DNA from: Dehalococcoidia bacterium
Lineage (GTDB): Bacteria; Chloroflexota; Dehalococcoidia; GIF9; AB-539-J10
Reading direction: 5' to 3'
Assembly: GCA_030605665.1 (NCBI GenBank)
Contig: JAUWHW010000004.1
Span: 1 to 24,487 of the forward strand
DNA: 24,487 bases
This document shows positions 1-8,722 of this stretch, piece after piece. Position numbers and translations under genes: made by a program. Numbering within the stretch: position 1 is the stretch's first letter; each line of letters starts with the position of its first letter. The notes under the pieces were generated by a model that saw only the letters and a program-made list of their open reading frames with translations, did no database searches and was not told the origin of the DNA.

Positions 1-342
1 GTTTCAGACATAATTTAGCCCCTATCCCTAAAAGTCTACTCCAAGCATAAATTATTTTACAGCCTGGACTTTCAAAGTAAACCACCTTAACCATGATATA
101 GTTCAGATAGATAGTGGACACTTTAGACAGCCTTTTATCCCATTGCGGGAATAAGGCGGGGATGAACCCCGCCACTACGGTTACATCTCGTAGGGTCGGG
201 GCTTGTCCCCGACCAAGGCATGGTGGTGCACCAACTCAGGGATTATGGAGACTGTTCCAAGTTTGCTCAGATTACCCTCGTGATGACAAGGCAAGAAGAT
301 AATGGGGCACCCATCATGTGGGCGAGTACAAACCATTGATTT
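1..342. other. Intergenic region with two GC-rich hairpins
   Basis: I see no convincing gene here. A 62-codon plus-strand frame (114-302) runs through repeat sequence and resembles no protein. Two short perfect hairpins stand close together: GGCGGGG-ATGAA-CCCCGCC (about 153-171) and GTCGGGG-CTTGT-CCCCGAC (about 196-214), each with a 7 bp stem and 5-base loop. They are separated by 'ACTACGG' and 'GTAGG' patches typical of dispersed intergenic repeats in metagenomic Chloroflexota. Neither is followed by a T-run, so I do not call them terminators. Confidence 0.6.
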
Positions 343-1167
343 TTGCCTAAGAAAAAATCTATGCTGTTAAGCAACATGACTAGAGAAGAGACAAAGCAGT
401 TGCTGATTGAGTCAGAGGGAAGATTTGAAAAAGAACCAAATTTAATTCATCTGGAATCAGGTGAGGTGATTTTCGTTGGCGATACCCATGGTGACTTCGA
501 AGCCACGGAGAAAATTATGCAGAGGTATCTTAAGTCAGGGAACAAGCTAGTCTTCCTGGGAGATTATGTGGACCGTGGTTCAGCTTCCTTGGAGAATATC
601 AACTTTTTGCTTAAACAGAAGCTCAAGTACCCTGATAGCCTTTTTCTCCTTATGGGGAACCATGAGGGTTATAGTGTGGTGCATTTTAGCCCTGCGGATT
701 TCTGGGAGAGCTTGGATGTTGAGCTTCGCCAGAAGTATGCTGAAGTTCTTTCTAAACTGCCACTGGCGGTATCCACTCCAAATGGCGTCATTGCGTTGCA
801 CGGTGCCCTTCCCCATGTGCCAAGTTTGGAGGATATAAATGGAATAAAATTGGGTAATGCCGAATGGCAACAAATAACCTGGGGGGATTGGCAAGAAAAG
901 GGAGGAGGATTCCTGGGATATGACCCCTACACTGGGAGGCCTCAATTTGGCCAAGGGTGGTTTGAAGAAGCTATGTCCCGCTTTGGCAAAAATGTCTTGA
1001 TAAGATCTCATCAGCCAAATGCCCCCCCGGTGATGTATAAGAGGAGATGCCTGACCATCTTCACCTCTACGGCTTATAAAGCTTATGTTCCTGAGCGCAC
1101 TATAGCTTTGCTTGATTTGGGAAAAGAGGCGAAGAGCGTGGATGATATAAGGATAGAGATTGTTTAA
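343..1167 (+). CDS. PPP-family metallophosphatase (serine/threonine phosphatase-like)
   Basis: This is a calcineurin-like, dinuclear-metal phosphoesterase of about 270 residues, likely cytosolic. The family signatures appear in order: GDTHGD (about residues 46-51), GDYVDRG, GNHEG, an ALHG segment and RSHQP near the C-terminus. These are the metal and phosphate ligands of the PPP class (protein phosphatases and bacterial PrpA/PrpE-like enzymes). The long frame starts with TTG at 343, but ATG codons at 361 and 376 are equally plausible. None has a clear Shine-Dalgarno sequence, so the N-terminus is uncertain by 6-11 residues. It is the only housekeeping-looking gene on the plus strand and converges on metK with a 13-base gap. 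The substrate (phosphoprotein or small molecule) cannot be told from sequence. Confidence 0.88.
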   Translation: MPKKKSMLLSNMTREETKQLLIESEGRFEKEPNLIHLESGEVIFVGDTHGDFEATEKIMQRYLKSGNKLVFLGDYVDRGSASLENINFLLKQKLKYPDSLFLLMGNHEGYSVVHFSPADFWESLDVELRQKYAEVLSKLPLAVSTPNGVIALHGALPHVPSLEDINGIKLGNAEWQQITWGDWQEKGGGFLGYDPYTGRPQFGQGWFEEAMSRFGKNVLIRSHQPNAPPVMYKRRCLTIFTSTAYKAYVPERTIALLDLGKEAKSVDDIRIEIV

Positions 1168-1180
1168 AGAAATCTTACCT

Positions 1181-2389
1181 TTATAGGCTTATCTCAGCCC
1201 TAAGGATTTCCGCTTTGTCTGTTTTTTCCCAGGGGAGGTCAATGTCCTCTCTGCCGCAGTGGCCATAAACAGCAGTTTGGCGATAAATGGGGCGGCGCAA
1301 GTCCAAAGTTCTTATGACAGCCTCCGGGCGAAAATCAAAATATTTACTGATGAGACCTAGTATGATTTCGTCGGGAACTTTTCCTGTGCTGAATGTCTCT
1401 ATAGATAATGACAAAGGGCGAGCTTTGCCAATAGTGTAAGCCACCTGAAGCTCCAGGTAATCAGCAAGTCCAGCAGCCACCAGGTTCTTGGCAACGTACC
1501 TAGCCATATAGGCAGCGGAACGGTCTACCTTGGTGGGGTCTTTACCTGAGAAGCAGCCGCCACCATGTCGGCAGGCACTGCCATAAGTGTCAGCTATGAT
1601 TTTCCGCCCTGTGAAGCCAGTGTCACTTACCGGCCCCCCGATAACAAACTGTCCAGCGCTGTTAATATAAACTTTAGTTTCGCTATCCCTCAGCTTGATG
1701 GGAATGACTTTGTTAATCACCTGCTTTCTAAGGTCGCCTTCAATAACACTGCGCTCCACCCCAGGGTCATGTTGAGCACCAAGGACAAGGCAAACAACTC
1801 TTTTTGGTATGCCATGACTATATTCTATGGTGACCTGAGATTTACCATCGGGGCGCAGGTAAGGAATAGTTTTGTCTTTTCTTACTTCAGCTAATTTACG
1901 GCACAATTTATGTGCTAGCGTAATGGGCAAGGGCATAAGCTCAGGCGTTTCTTTACAGGCAAAGCCGACCATCATTCCCTGGTCGCCAGCGCCAGTTTTA
2001 TCTAAATTATTGCTCGATTTTCCTGCCCTCGCCTCTAAAGACTGGCTAACACCGGCAGCAATATCGCTTGATTGTTCCTTGATGGATACTAAGACACCGC
2101 AGCTTTGGTAATCGAAGCCGTATTCGGGTCGGGTGTAACCCGCATCTTTGATTACTTGACGCACAATGCCAGGAATTTCTACATAGCAATCGCAGGTGAT
2201 CTCACCCATCACCGTCACCATCCCCATAGTGACGGAAACTTCACAGGCAACGTGAGCAAAAGGGTCTTTTTCTAATATGGCATCGAGGATGGCATCAGAG
2301 ATTTGGTCACATAACTTATCTGGGTGCCCCTCAGTAACAGACTCCGAAGTGGCTAAGTATGAAGCTAGTTGATTAAAGCTATTTGGCAT
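1181..2389 (-). CDS. metK: S-adenosylmethionine synthase
   Basis: It makes S-adenosylmethionine from methionine and ATP and is the entry enzyme of the cycle encoded across this window. The family motifs are intact: GHPDK near the N-terminus, GAGDQG (ATP/metal loop), and the glycine-rich phosphate loop followed by [15 protein letters not shown]. The usual Ala before FSGKD is Cys (GGGCFSGKD), a small oddity. I start at the ATG at 2389 (402 residues). The frame extends to a TTG at 2404, but those five codons lie in AT-rich low-complexity spacer. No clear Shine-Dalgarno sequence precedes either start. It lies downstream of ahcY on the same strand. Confidence 0.97.
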   Translation of the reverse strand: MPNSFNQLASYLATSESVTEGHPDKLCDQISDAILDAILEKDPFAHVACEVSVTMGMVTVMGEITCDCYVEIPGIVRQVIKDAGYTRPEYGFDYQSCGVLVSIKEQSSDIAAGVSQSLEARAGKSSNNLDKTGAGDQGMMVGFACKETPELMPLPITLAHKLCRKLAEVRKDKTIPYLRPDGKSQVTIEYSHGIPKRVVCLVLGAQHDPGVERSVIEGDLRKQVINKVIPIKLRDSETKVYINSAGQFVIGGPVSDTGFTGRKIIADTYGSACRHGGGCFSGKDPTKVDRSAAYMARYVAKNLVAAGLADYLELQVAYTIGKARPLSLSIETFSTGKVPDEIILGLISKYFDFRPEAVIRTLDLRRPIYRQTAVYGHCGREDIDLPWEKTDKAEILRAEISL

Positions 2390-2491
2390 TTCAATTAAAA
2401 TCAAAAGTTAAAAATAAAAAACCAAAGTTACAACTCAAATTTCAAAACTTTTCAATTTTTGCTCTGTATCTTTGCATTTTGCCTTTTAGAT
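2390..2491. repeat. AT-rich low-complexity spacer between ahcY and metK
   Basis: About 100 bases of A/T-rich, near-repetitive sequence made of variations on 'AAAGTTAAAAAT' and 'GCAAAATGCAAAG' on the minus strand. It has no open frame, no T-tailed hairpin and no recognisable SAM riboswitch core. It resembles the AT-rich spacer repeats seen in Dehalococcoidia draft genomes (recollection, not checked). It may carry the metK promoter, but I cannot single out -35/-10 boxes. Confidence 0.4.
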
Positions 2492-3754
<1,263 letters not shown>

Positions 3755-3777
3755 TTAGCTAGGAGCCCTTCGCTTCT

Positions 3778-3847
3778 TGTCATTCTGAGGGGTGAGCCGA
3801 AGCCCTGAGTATAGCGAAGGGAAAGCGAGCGAAGAATCTCGCTCAGG
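3778..3847. repeat. REP-like dispersed repeat, degenerate copy
   Basis: The sequence 'GTCATTCTGAGGGGTGAGCC' is followed by 'GCGAGCGAAGAATCTCGCTC', which matches the palindromic GTCATTCTGAGCG...GAAGAATCT unit found again at 4815-4901, 9056-9119 and 21470-21535. It lies between ahcY and the PHP gene, with no frame on either strand that I would call a gene. Confidence 0.7.
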
Positions 3848-3921
3848 GTAAACTCCGCGAGGTAATCTACTCCAATTTGTTTCCACAATCTCATCTATTG
3901 GCTGAAGAGAACTTCATTCTT

Positions 3922-4785
3922 CTATCTCCTGAACTGCTCAGCAACATAATCGGGTATATCCAGTGTACCCATAAGTATCGGTTTTTGATGGCAATCACTG
4001 CCCCCGGTCATGAGCAGACTATGCTTCCTGGCGAACTCAATGTAGTGCATCGTGGTGTTGGCATCGTTTCTTGAATGCCAGCACTCGACACCATCGATGT
4101 ATTCTAGCATATATTTCTCTATAATCTTCGTTTGTTCATCCAAATCAGGTGTTATGCTTACTAAAGATGTTCCCTGGGGGTCATTGGGGTGGGCATGCAC
4201 CAGTATGCCGCCGGCGTTCCTGATCAATTTTGACGCTTCAGCCAGCGAAAGCGGATATTTGGGGACATCGCACTTAACCAGATACTTATCGAAGGCTTCT
4301 TGCTTATCTTTCACAATCCCTTTTTCTATCAGGTAATTCGCTATATGGGGTCGTCCGAATACACCATCGACACTATCTTGTATATTCTTGAGGTCTTTTT
4401 CGGTGAATCTTTCAATACCCTCTTTAGCGAACTCAACATTTAGTTTTTCTAAGATTTGACGTGCTCTTGTTTCTCTATGTTCTTTTATCAACCGAAGCTT
4501 GCTTTTCAGCTCTTGATTGCTGATATCATACTGGTATCCTAGGAAATCCAAAGAGATGGGCTTACTACTTGGATACTGGAAGGTCACATTTAATTCTACC
4601 CCCGCGATGTAGGCTATGCCAAGTTCTTTAGCCAGGGCGATAGCTCTTTCCTGGCAGTCTATAGAATCGTGGTCAGTGGTGGACATTAAATCAATATTTC
4701 TATTTTTTGCCTCTTGAAAAACCTCCTCAATGGAGAGACTGCCGTCCGAGCAAGTCTTGGTATGGATGTGTAAATCTATTTTCAT
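3922..4785 (-). CDS. PHP-domain metal-dependent phosphoesterase (YciV/TrpH type)
   Basis: A 287-residue polymerase-and-histidinol-phosphatase (PHP) superfamily hydrolase. In order it shows DLHIHTKTCSDG at the extreme N-terminus, TTDHDS, AGVELNV, a GRPHIANYLI helix, ILVHAHP, GVECWHS and GGSDCHQ near the end, which are the metal-binding His/Asp/Glu clusters of PHP motifs I-IV. The YciV/TrpH branch acts on 3',5'-nucleoside bisphosphates or trims short RNA 5' ends. Removing 3'-phosphoadenosine-type by-products would suit the neighbouring sulfur and methyl metabolism, but that is inference. The start is an ATG at 4785 with only a weak purine-rich upstream stretch. REP-like repeats flank it on both sides. 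Confidence 0.9.
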   Translation of the reverse strand: MKIDLHIHTKTCSDGSLSIEEVFQEAKNRNIDLMSTTDHDSIDCQERAIALAKELGIAYIAGVELNVTFQYPSSKPISLDFLGYQYDISNQELKSKLRLIKEHRETRARQILEKLNVEFAKEGIERFTEKDLKNIQDSVDGVFGRPHIANYLIEKGIVKDKQEAFDKYLVKCDVPKYPLSLAEASKLIRNAGGILVHAHPNDPQGTSLVSITPDLDEQTKIIEKYMLEYIDGVECWHSRNDANTTMHYIEFARKHSLLMTGGSDCHQKPILMGTLDIPDYVAEQFRR

Positions 4786-4814
4786 TTCTATTTCTTCAAC
4801 ACTTCACTTCTTAC

Positions 4815-4901
4815 TGTCATTCTGACCCCTTCCCCCTGTCATTCTGAGCGGAGCGAAGAATCTTGAGATTCTTCATTCCACTTCGTTCCATTCAGAATGA
4901 C
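4815..4901. repeat. REP-like palindromic repeat with 10 bp terminal inverted repeats
   Basis: The best-formed copy of the dispersed family. GTCATTCTGA (4838-4847) and TCAGAATGAC (4892-4901) are perfect 10 bp inverted repeats bounding 64 bases. The interior holds a second near-perfect stem (AAGAATCT / AGATTCTT). An extra GTCATTCTGA at 4815 suggests a nested or partly duplicated copy. It sits in the short gap between the PHP gene and the P-loop kinase. Confidence 0.8.
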
Positions 4902-4909
4902 ATTTTCCT

Positions 4910-5599
4910 TCAGATTTTTTCCACACCAATGATATACCAATCTTCAGGTGGGTCATGCTGAGTATCGACTGACAAGTGGATGATATTAAGGTCTGGGTTC
5001 AACTGCTTCAAGTCATCCAGGTCTACCTGTTCAAACTTCTTTTTATTGTTAAGGTAAGCTTGTTCAGTAAGGGCGTTTGATTCATAGTCCTCTTTAGTGC
5101 GCCTTAGTATCCGTGCGATGGCTACCTCTTGTGGGCAGTGGGTTTGAAGGATGACGAACGTCTTATTGTGTTTGGCTGCTATCTCAGCAGCACGCCTTCT
5201 CAATGACTGAGTGACAAAGGTGGCATCGAGTATCACACTATCACCCTTCCTGAGAGTCTCATCCACCTGTCTGAACATCTCATCATAGACCATCATCCGT
5301 TTATCCATATTTGAGGCTATCTTCTCATCGAATATATCCTCATCCTTGAGCAGTTCTCTCCTAATCAGGTCAGTTCGAAGGATGGGATAGCCTTTAATCT
5401 TTGAAATCTCCTCACTGGTTTCGGTCTTCCAGGTACCAGGAAGCCCACAGGTGATAAGCAAAATGTCAGCCCCTAGCTCGCTTTCTATGAATTTCCCAAA
5501 CGGTTGTTTCAGTTCATCAGCTCCTGAGTAGGGGATTTGATAACGCTTTGGGCGCAAACGAGGTGCGAGCGAAGCGGGCAGCATTTGGGCGCGAGCCAT
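4910..5599 (-). CDS. P-loop (AAA_33-type) small-molecule kinase, 5' end altered by cassette insertion
   Basis: A P-loop kinase with Walker A GLPGTWKT (residues 52-59 of the long frame), then the LRTDLIR segment and DSVILDATF, as in AAA_33 kinases and in the C-terminal half of 'aminoglycoside phosphotransferase/ATP-binding' bifunctional proteins. The usual Gly before the Walker Lys is Trp, a one-base change from GGG to TGG, which could weaken ATP binding or be a lineage variant. The ATG used for these coordinates (5599) lies inside the integron-like recombination sequence and has no Shine-Dalgarno sequence. The family-like part begins near 5512, where AGGAG stands 8 bases before an in-frame CTG. 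Without the upstream cassette this frame joins that of the APH-like gene at 6656. The native start may be lost. Confidence 0.7.
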   Translation of the reverse strand: MARAQMLPASLAPRLRPKRYQIPYSGADELKQPFGKFIESELGADILLITCGLPGTWKTETSEEISKIKGYPILRTDLIRRELLKDEDIFDEKIASNMDKRMMVYDEMFRQVDETLRKGDSVILDATFVTQSLRRRAAEIAAKHNKTFVILQTHCPQEVAIARILRRTKEDYESNALTEQAYLNNKKKFEQVDLDDLKQLNPDLNIIHLSVDTQHDPPEDWYIIGVEKI

Positions 5600-5617
5600 T
5601 CGTGCCGTGTTAGACGC
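5544..5617 (-). other. attC-like site of the SIR2 cassette
   Basis: Read on the minus strand: inverse core GTCTAAC directly after the SIR2 stop region, then a GC-rich interior of about 58 bases containing two direct copies of GCGCCCAAA, then AAAGCG|TTATC. The length and core sites fit attC sites. The inner stem is weak by eye (GGC/GCC and ACGA/TCGT with a bulge), so folding is needed. The first ~29 codons of the P-loop kinase long frame overlap this site. Confidence 0.45.
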
Positions 5618-5629
5618 TGTTGGCTAAGC

Positions 5630-6565
5630 TCATTCTGGACCATTTCTCCAAACTTTGACTTTTCGAAATCTTTCTTCGACCATGTCAAGAAATGCGGCGG
5701 GCGGATTCGGATTTGCCACAATTAGCTCTGTATCCGCTCTGAGAGTCCCGAGCAATAAATCAATCTCTGGACGATCACACTTCCAGTAGGATAGACCCAT
5801 GAAGATACAGCGGGTCAAGCTGGAACCGATCTCTTGAAACCGCTGATAACCAGGCGCAACCCATTGAAAGTCGGCGAAAGGGGAATATTCATTGGGAAGG
5901 ACTATGTCCGGTTCCGTTCGCCATTGAAGAAGCTCCCTTCCAACAAGGCGCCGATGTGGGTAGTCATTCCGCAGTACCACATTTTGCGAACGACATTCAA
6001 CGGGCACTCCAATTCTCTCTACATCAAGATCTATAGATCCGTGGGGTTTCAATATCGGAATTCCAGTATCCTCCAGCCGAACTCCAAACCTGCGGAATCT
6101 CAGTTCTGCTTTCTGTAGTGCTCTTTCTGTGATCAAGTCGTAATTGAAGGAAACGACGCCTACGAGTTCTGCTTTTGAATTCCTAATCCATGTGAGCCAG
6201 GGCCAGCGTTCGATATCCAGAGAGTCAACCTGACGCTGAAAATGCGAATAGGCAATAGCGAGGAAATGTCGTACCTCAGCCTCTAGCGCTGCTCGTTCGA
6301 AATCAGAGTCAGAAGGTCTGGTAAGTCGCTGAAGAATTCGGTCGAAAATATCGAAGTCAGAAAGGCCGCCCTCCATCTGCTTGATTTCCTCAACGGCCTT
6401 GGCAAAACGCTTCAGAGACTTTAATAAAGGAGTATCTGGTTTCTCTGGTGTCCACAATTGCCAGTCAAGCGGATGTTGTGGATCCCATTCTTTTAATGAA
6501 GGAGACAGAAATCCTCTGAGGTCAATGGGTAATCCGTTCCCTACTATGAGCCCTATGCGATGCAT
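5630..6565 (-). CDS. SIR2-like fold protein (cassette-borne, possible defence NADase)
   Basis: A 311-residue protein with SIR2-like NAD-binding fold features: VGNGLPIDL at residues 8-16 (nucleotide-binding loop), VVSFNYDLITE at 137-147 (FNYD with the conserved Asn), LKPHGSID at 172-179 (candidate catalytic His175), a GLSYWKCD segment (257-264) and VANPNPP (283-289), the usual C-terminal dinucleotide-binding strand. Proteins of this type occur as single-gene integron cassettes and as NAD-depleting effectors in anti-phage systems. Function here is inference. The ATG at 6565 is well supported by GGAGG four bases upstream. No partner gene is present, so it would act alone or be silent cargo. It lies as a single gene between two kinase genes that appear to belong together. 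Confidence 0.75.
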   Translation of the reverse strand: MHRIGLIVGNGLPIDLRGFLSPSLKEWDPQHPLDWQLWTPEKPDTPLLKSLKRFAKAVEEIKQMEGGLSDFDIFDRILQRLTRPSDSDFERAALEAEVRHFLAIAYSHFQRQVDSLDIERWPWLTWIRNSKAELVGVVSFNYDLITERALQKAELRFRRFGVRLEDTGIPILKPHGSIDLDVERIGVPVECRSQNVVLRNDYPHRRLVGRELLQWRTEPDIVLPNEYSPFADFQWVAPGYQRFQEIGSSLTRCIFMGLSYWKCDRPEIDLLLGTLRADTELIVANPNPPAAFLDMVEERFRKVKVWRNGPE

Positions 6566-6655
6566 TAATCCTCCAACTTTGGCTAATTGCGCCTAACAGC
6601 CATATAGACAAGCTCTAGGATTGTCTAATCCGATTTGTTTTGACCTATTCTGTCA

Positions 6656-7705
6656 TCATATATACGATTCTGCAAGCTGGAAATACCTCCTGGCGTTTTC
6701 TAAAGCCCTTGCCTTCTCGTTCTCCGAAATAACGGGGTCGTCTAGCTTGAAGCTTTCTACTTTACCCCTGACATAAGCTCGATAGCACTTATAGAAGTTA
6801 AGCAGTTGCAGTAGCTCTTTGTCGCGGTTTAGTTCCACGTAGGCATTTACGAAATGCTTGGAAAGGTCAGCCCGCTGGTAGCGGTCTAAGTCCATAGCCA
6901 GGAAGGCGAGCTCCGAAGCCACATCGCAATATCTAAATCTATCGTTAAATTCAATGCAGTCGTAAATGCAAATATCATCAACGAAGCAGATATGAGCGGC
7001 ATGGAGGTCACCATGGCAATCCCTTATTTTATCCTCCCTTACCCGTTTGCCGAACAGGCTGCTATTGCTGTTAATGAAATTATTGGTATAACTTTTAATC
7101 TGCTCATATTTTCTCGCTGGAATAGAAGCGCCTATATATTTCTCAGTTTGAGCGAAGTTCTCCTCGCAGTTTTGGCGGATAGTGTCTAATTTACCGAAAG
7201 CAGCAATTTCTGGGCTCGTTTTGGCCTTCTGGTGAAAGCCGGCTAGTTTTTCCGCTAAGATTGCTACCATTCCCTGAGTTACTTGACCCTGGCCCAAAAG
7301 CACGTCCATCATACGCTCTTGGGGTAATTGCCTCATTTTGACGGCATACTCCATTGCTTTACCTTCTCCTTCGAGGTAGAGTAGATTGCCTCGTCGCTTC
7401 GCTCCTCGCAATGACATTGTAATTGGCACTACCGCTAGATAAACATCAGGGCAGAGGCGTCTATTTAGCTCTAGCTCCTGGCGACAGAAGAAGCGACGTT
7501 TCTCCAGGGTGGTGTAATCCAAATACCCCAAGTCCACTGGCTTCTTTACTTTATACACATAGTCGCCGGTGAGGAAAAGAAAGGACATCTGTGTTTGCAC
7601 TAGTTCTATTTTTTGTGGTTCATGTGGATAAGCTTGGGGCTTAAGCAAGGCTTCGACAATAAGCGGCAGCCTGCTTTTAGCTAAATTTCCAGTTTTGGGC
7701 AACAT
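6656..7705 (-). CDS. APH-fold (aminoglycoside phosphotransferase-like) kinase with in-frame REP insertion
   Basis: A kinase of the APH fold, about 350 residues, resembling the N-terminal half of 'bifunctional aminoglycoside phosphotransferase/ATP-binding' proteins. It has VYKVKKPVDLGYLDY (ATP-Lys strand), CHGDLHAAHICF (catalytic HGDLH loop) and IEFNDRFRYCDVASEL (metal-binding region). The true substrate of this family is not well established, and antibiotic resistance should not be assumed. I start at the ATG at 7705. A TTG at 7732 would add nine residues and lengthen the overlap with the archaemetzincin gene. Between two beta strands, MSLRGAKRRGNL is the translation of a dispersed 34 bp repeat (7383-7416) that keeps the frame. 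The gene ends with tandem TGA TGA, after which its frame continues to the P-loop kinase if the cassette is removed. Confidence 0.82.
   Translation of the reverse strand: MLPKTGNLAKSRLPLIVEALLKPQAYPHEPQKIELVQTQMSFLFLTGDYVYKVKKPVDLGYLDYTTLEKRRFFCRQELELNRRLCPDVYLAVVPITMSLRGAKRRGNLLYLEGEGKAMEYAVKMRQLPQERMMDVLLGQGQVTQGMVAILAEKLAGFHQKAKTSPEIAAFGKLDTIRQNCEENFAQTEKYIGASIPARKYEQIKSYTNNFINSNSSLFGKRVREDKIRDCHGDLHAAHICFVDDICIYDCIEFNDRFRYCDVASELAFLAMDLDRYQRADLSKHFVNAYVELNRDKELLQLLNFYKCYRAYVRGKVESFKLDDPVISENEKARALENARRYFQLAESYI
7383..7416. repeat. REP-like repeat copy inside a coding region
   Basis: The 34-base unit AGATTGCCTCGTCGCTTCGC... ending in CTCGCAATGACA is the same sequence class as the intergenic copy at 22473-22526. 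Here it lies wholly inside the APH-like kinase and is read as MSLRGAKRRGNL without a stop or frame change. It falls in a region that is a variable loop between two strands in the family, so the protein may tolerate it. Confidence 0.8.
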
Positions 7706-8202
7706 TGACTGCAGAAACTCGCTTCTTTCCAATCGGTGTCTGCCAGGCTGTTAGAGAAGTGCATGACGCATTTGGCATTAGTACAATGCCCCAGACCAAA
7801 GGTATGTCCTAGCTCGTGAACTATCTCCTTAGTGGCTCTTTCCATAAATAACTTTTTATCCGGTGGCAAGCCATAATATTCCTGTCTCAGTCGGCATAGA
7901 GATACAATTGCTGTGCCAGAGCTAATATCAGCCTCACCGAAGACGAAATTAAGTCTGGGGGCATAAAGGTCAACATCAACTATGCCTACGACTCTTTCAT
8001 CTCTTTGCCTGGGTGAGGCATTTAAAGAAGCTAGCAAGTGTGAGGAAAGATATTGCTTTCTTTCAGGGTTATAGGCATGAGCTAAGTAGCTGAAACCTGT
8101 TTTTATTTCTACCGGGCAGTGGAAAATGAGATTAGTCTTCTCCCCTAGTTCCTTAACTATTTCATTATCTACATCACCTAGTGGTTTAAGCATGATTTTC
8201 AT
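7681..8202 (-). CDS. amzA: Archaemetzincin-type zinc metalloprotease
   Basis: A 173-residue metzincin-clan peptidase. The C-terminal half carries HELGHTFGLGHC followed by a four-residue gap, CVM, then about 16 residues and CSQCC. This matches the archaemetzincin signature (HEXXHXXGXXHCX4CXM...CXXC), in which three His and the Glu form the catalytic zinc site and the Cys residues a second, structural zinc site. There is no signal peptide, so it is cytosolic. The physiological substrate of bacterial and archaeal members is unknown. It overlaps the end of the THEP1 gene by 17 bases, and its 3' end overlaps the start of the APH-like kinase, suggesting one transcript. An alternative ATG lies three codons in (8193). 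Confidence 0.92.
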   Translation of the reverse strand: MKIMLKPLGDVDNEIVKELGEKTNLIFHCPVEIKTGFSYLAHAYNPERKQYLSSHLLASLNASPRQRDERVVGIVDVDLYAPRLNFVFGEADISSGTAIVSLCRLRQEYYGLPPDKKLFMERATKEIVHELGHTFGLGHCTNAKCVMHFSNSLADTDWKEASFCSQCCPKLEI

Positions 8203-8722
8203 TGGAAGCTATCTCTAACCAGTTCAAGATTTCCCTCAGCGCTTGATTACAGTTACTCCTGGTTACCAGCAGCACTTCGACTTCGGGATGGCGTTTTATT
8301 TCATCGGCAAAAGGATTGGGGTTAAGCATAATAGTGCCCAGAATTTTCTTTCCACTATTTATTGTTTGCCACACAGCTTCTTTAAATTGTGGTGATAAAA
8401 GCTCCATTTTGCCAATCTCATCTATAACTATTAAATCGCATTCCTCTAATGCTTGATGGATAGCGGAAACGCCAACTCTGTTCAAGCTCTCAATATCAAC
8501 CCTGTATTTGCTTACCTGATAAGGACTGGAGATATTGGTATGTGCCAATATGGCCCCTTGCCCATCAAGAGTAATTATTCTAAATCCTTGTCTTACCCCG
8601 CCAACTCGTATTTCTTCGGTATAAAAGCCGCCAGCCCTGATTTTTGTCTTAGCGATAGCTTCTTTGATGATAGCAGTTTTGCCTGTGCCGGGACTGCCAG
8701 TTAGAAGGAGAACCCTCTTCAT
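8186..8722 (-). CDS. THEP1-family nucleoside-triphosphatase
   Basis: A 178-residue P-loop NTPase of the THEP1/COG1618 family (archaeal and thermophile NTPases, human cancer-related NTPase). Walker A is GSPGTGKT at residues 9-16, followed by the family's GGFYTEE segment, then a Walker B-like LIVIDEIGKMEL and a basic C-terminal half. The family hydrolyses NTPs in vitro, but its biological role is unclear. The ATG at 8722 overlaps the stop of the preceding microprotein in an ATGA quartet, so translation is probably coupled. The gene in turn overlaps the archaemetzincin gene. The tight packing suggests the two proteins are co-produced. Confidence 0.92.
   Translation of the reverse strand: MKRVLLLTGSPGTGKTAIIKEAIAKTKIRAGGFYTEEIRVGGVRQGFRIITLDGQGAILAHTNISSPYQVSKYRVDIESLNRVGVSAIHQALEECDLIVIDEIGKMELLSPQFKEAVWQTINSGKKILGTIMLNPNPFADEIKRHPEVEVLLVTRSNCNQALREILNWLEIASNENHA

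Larger units (their letters stand above)
5544..6596 (-). mobile_element. Putative lone integron gene cassette carrying a SIR2-like gene
   Basis: On the minus strand the unit opens at a core site GTTAGGC (6597-6591), 25 bases before the gene's GGAGG ribosome site. It closes after the gene with the inverse core GTCTAAC (5615-5609) and a further 65 bases ending ...AAAGCG. The flanking base order, G|TTAGGC on entry and GCG|TTATC on exit, is what an integron integrase leaves when it inserts a cassette at a secondary GTT site. The recircularised attC would be about 72 nt, with GCGTCTAAC / GCGTTAGGC as outer arms (one wobble mismatch) and GGC..ACGA / TCGT..GCC as a possible inner stem. The central stem is poor, and no integrase gene is in the window. 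Confidence 0.55.

Noticed and set aside
114..302. 62-codon plus-strand frame at the window start
   Set aside because: It reads through two GC-rich hairpin repeats, has no ribosome site and has low-complexity Arg/Pro/Gly composition.
580..1011. 143-codon minus-strand frame
   Set aside because: Antisense to the metallophosphatase, whose motifs are unambiguous.
2390..2491. SAM riboswitch upstream of metK
   Set aside because: The stretch is AT-rich, with no kink-turn or multi-helix core and no terminator hairpin.
6656..7705. Aminoglycoside resistance gene
   Set aside because: It has the APH fold, but it resembles the housekeeping kinase half of bifunctional proteins and is in an operon with non-resistance genes.
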